A stretch of 59,690 bases of DNA from Bordetella petrii (GTDB lineage: Bacteria > Pseudomonadota > Gammaproteobacteria > Burkholderiales > Burkholderiaceae_B): positions 1 through 59,690 of the forward strand of contig WMBV01000033.1 in assembly GCA_017745595.1 (NCBI GenBank), in the 5' to 3' direction. Shown one piece after another: positions 59,417 through 59,690 of this stretch. The position numbers and the translations under genes were made by a program. The notes beneath the pieces are model-generated. The model searched no databases. It saw nothing but the letters and a program-made list of their open reading frames with translations, and was not told where the DNA came from. How positions within the stretch are numbered: position 1 is the first letter of the stretch; every line of letters begins with the position of its first letter.

Positions 59417-59422
59417 AAAGAC

Positions 59423-59451
59423 GAGGGCTGCGGCATGTGCCGGCAGCCCTC
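59423..59451 (+). terminator. Hairpin terminator after exoprotein C
   Basis: Nine-bp arms GAGGGCTGC / GCAGCCCTC enclose an 11-nt loop whose ends pair further. It begins 6 bp after the stop codon. The T tract (TTCAGCCTCATTTTC) is weak. Confidence 0.7.
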
Positions 59452-59690
59452 TTCAGCCTCATTTTCGTCATTCAGGGTGGCGTCGTGCGTAGCCCATTGG
59501 GGTTTCGAGGCACCTACGCGGGATGCTCATGAGCGTCGTAGACGCTGAAGCTGGAGCTTAGGGTGGCCTGACCCCATAGGGTGGTCCGGTTTCAATCTTA
59601 GTTCATGATCGGCCTTGGGGCTATTGCCTGGGCAGATGACGGTGCTGCTCCGCTTGCTGGCGCAGGCCAGATGATGGCCTCGGGTGCCGG
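59452..59690. other. Window end, no firm gene
   Basis: An ATG at 59605 opens a plus-strand frame to the window edge (MIGLGAIAWADDGAAPLAGA), which could be the start of another gene. No family is recognised. The segment GGCCTGACCCCATAGGGTGGT near 59569-59589 faintly recalls insertion-sequence ends, but nothing firm can be said. Confidence 0.25.

Noticed and set aside
1-59690. TpsB transporter, ExbB/ExbD, CRISPR arrays, tRNA or rRNA genes, intact transposases
   Set aside because: Looked for and not found in this window.
59569-59690. Insertion-sequence end at the window edge
   Set aside because: Only a faint resemblance in a short stretch, with no transposase frame or inverted repeat visible.

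Overview
The window is GC-rich bacterial DNA. Its gene families, frequent GTG starts and FecI/FecR-type regulation suggest a betaproteobacterium, probably near Bordetella/Achromobacter (Alcaligenaceae); the genus is an inference. About 60% of it encodes three giant filamentous-haemagglutinin-like exoproteins (TpsA proteins of two-partner secretion).

Layout. (1) 1-8603: a plus-strand accessory operon with the tail of a TonB-like protein, a putative porin, a Wzz-type protein, a periplasmic coiled-coil protein, a YbjN-like protein, a PpiC/SurA-like isomerase, a ParS/Xre-like plus RES-like pair, a 39-residue membrane peptide, a trypsin-like protease and a second TonB_C protein. (2) 8722-23240: cassette A. 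(3) 23249-27094: minus-strand genes (Do/DegP-like protease, DUF805, a membrane protein, an unknown protein) among gene-poor stretches. (4) 27204-45521: cassette B, with two toxin-antitoxin operons between its anti-sigma gene and its exoprotein gene. (5) 45542-59451: cassette C.

Each cassette has the same order: a barrel-less STN + TonB_C periplasmic protein, an ECF sigma factor (GTGA overlap), a FecR-type anti-sigma factor, then a TpsA exoprotein of about 3760-4630 residues. This is the arrangement of the Pseudomonas aeruginosa PUMA3 system (VreA-VreI-VreR with the phosphate-regulated exoprotein PdtA), here present three times in a row.

Promoters show a shared logic. 11-nt-spaced GTCAT/TTCAT repeats (Pho-box-like) precede all three STN genes. 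A TGTYYC / CGTCTA element pair with 23-24 nt between element starts precedes all three anti-sigma genes. All three exoprotein genes carry both: Pho-box-like repeats, an 8-9 nt gap, the sigma elements, then 74-76 nt to the start codon. I infer that PhoB switches on each sigma module and that exoprotein expression needs PhoB and the sigma factor together.

Exoprotein A is interrupted at a run of nine C bases; eight would restore one frame of about 3825 codons, so this may be a phase-variable switch. The outer-membrane TpsB transporter and ExbB/ExbD are not in the window and may lie just upstream.
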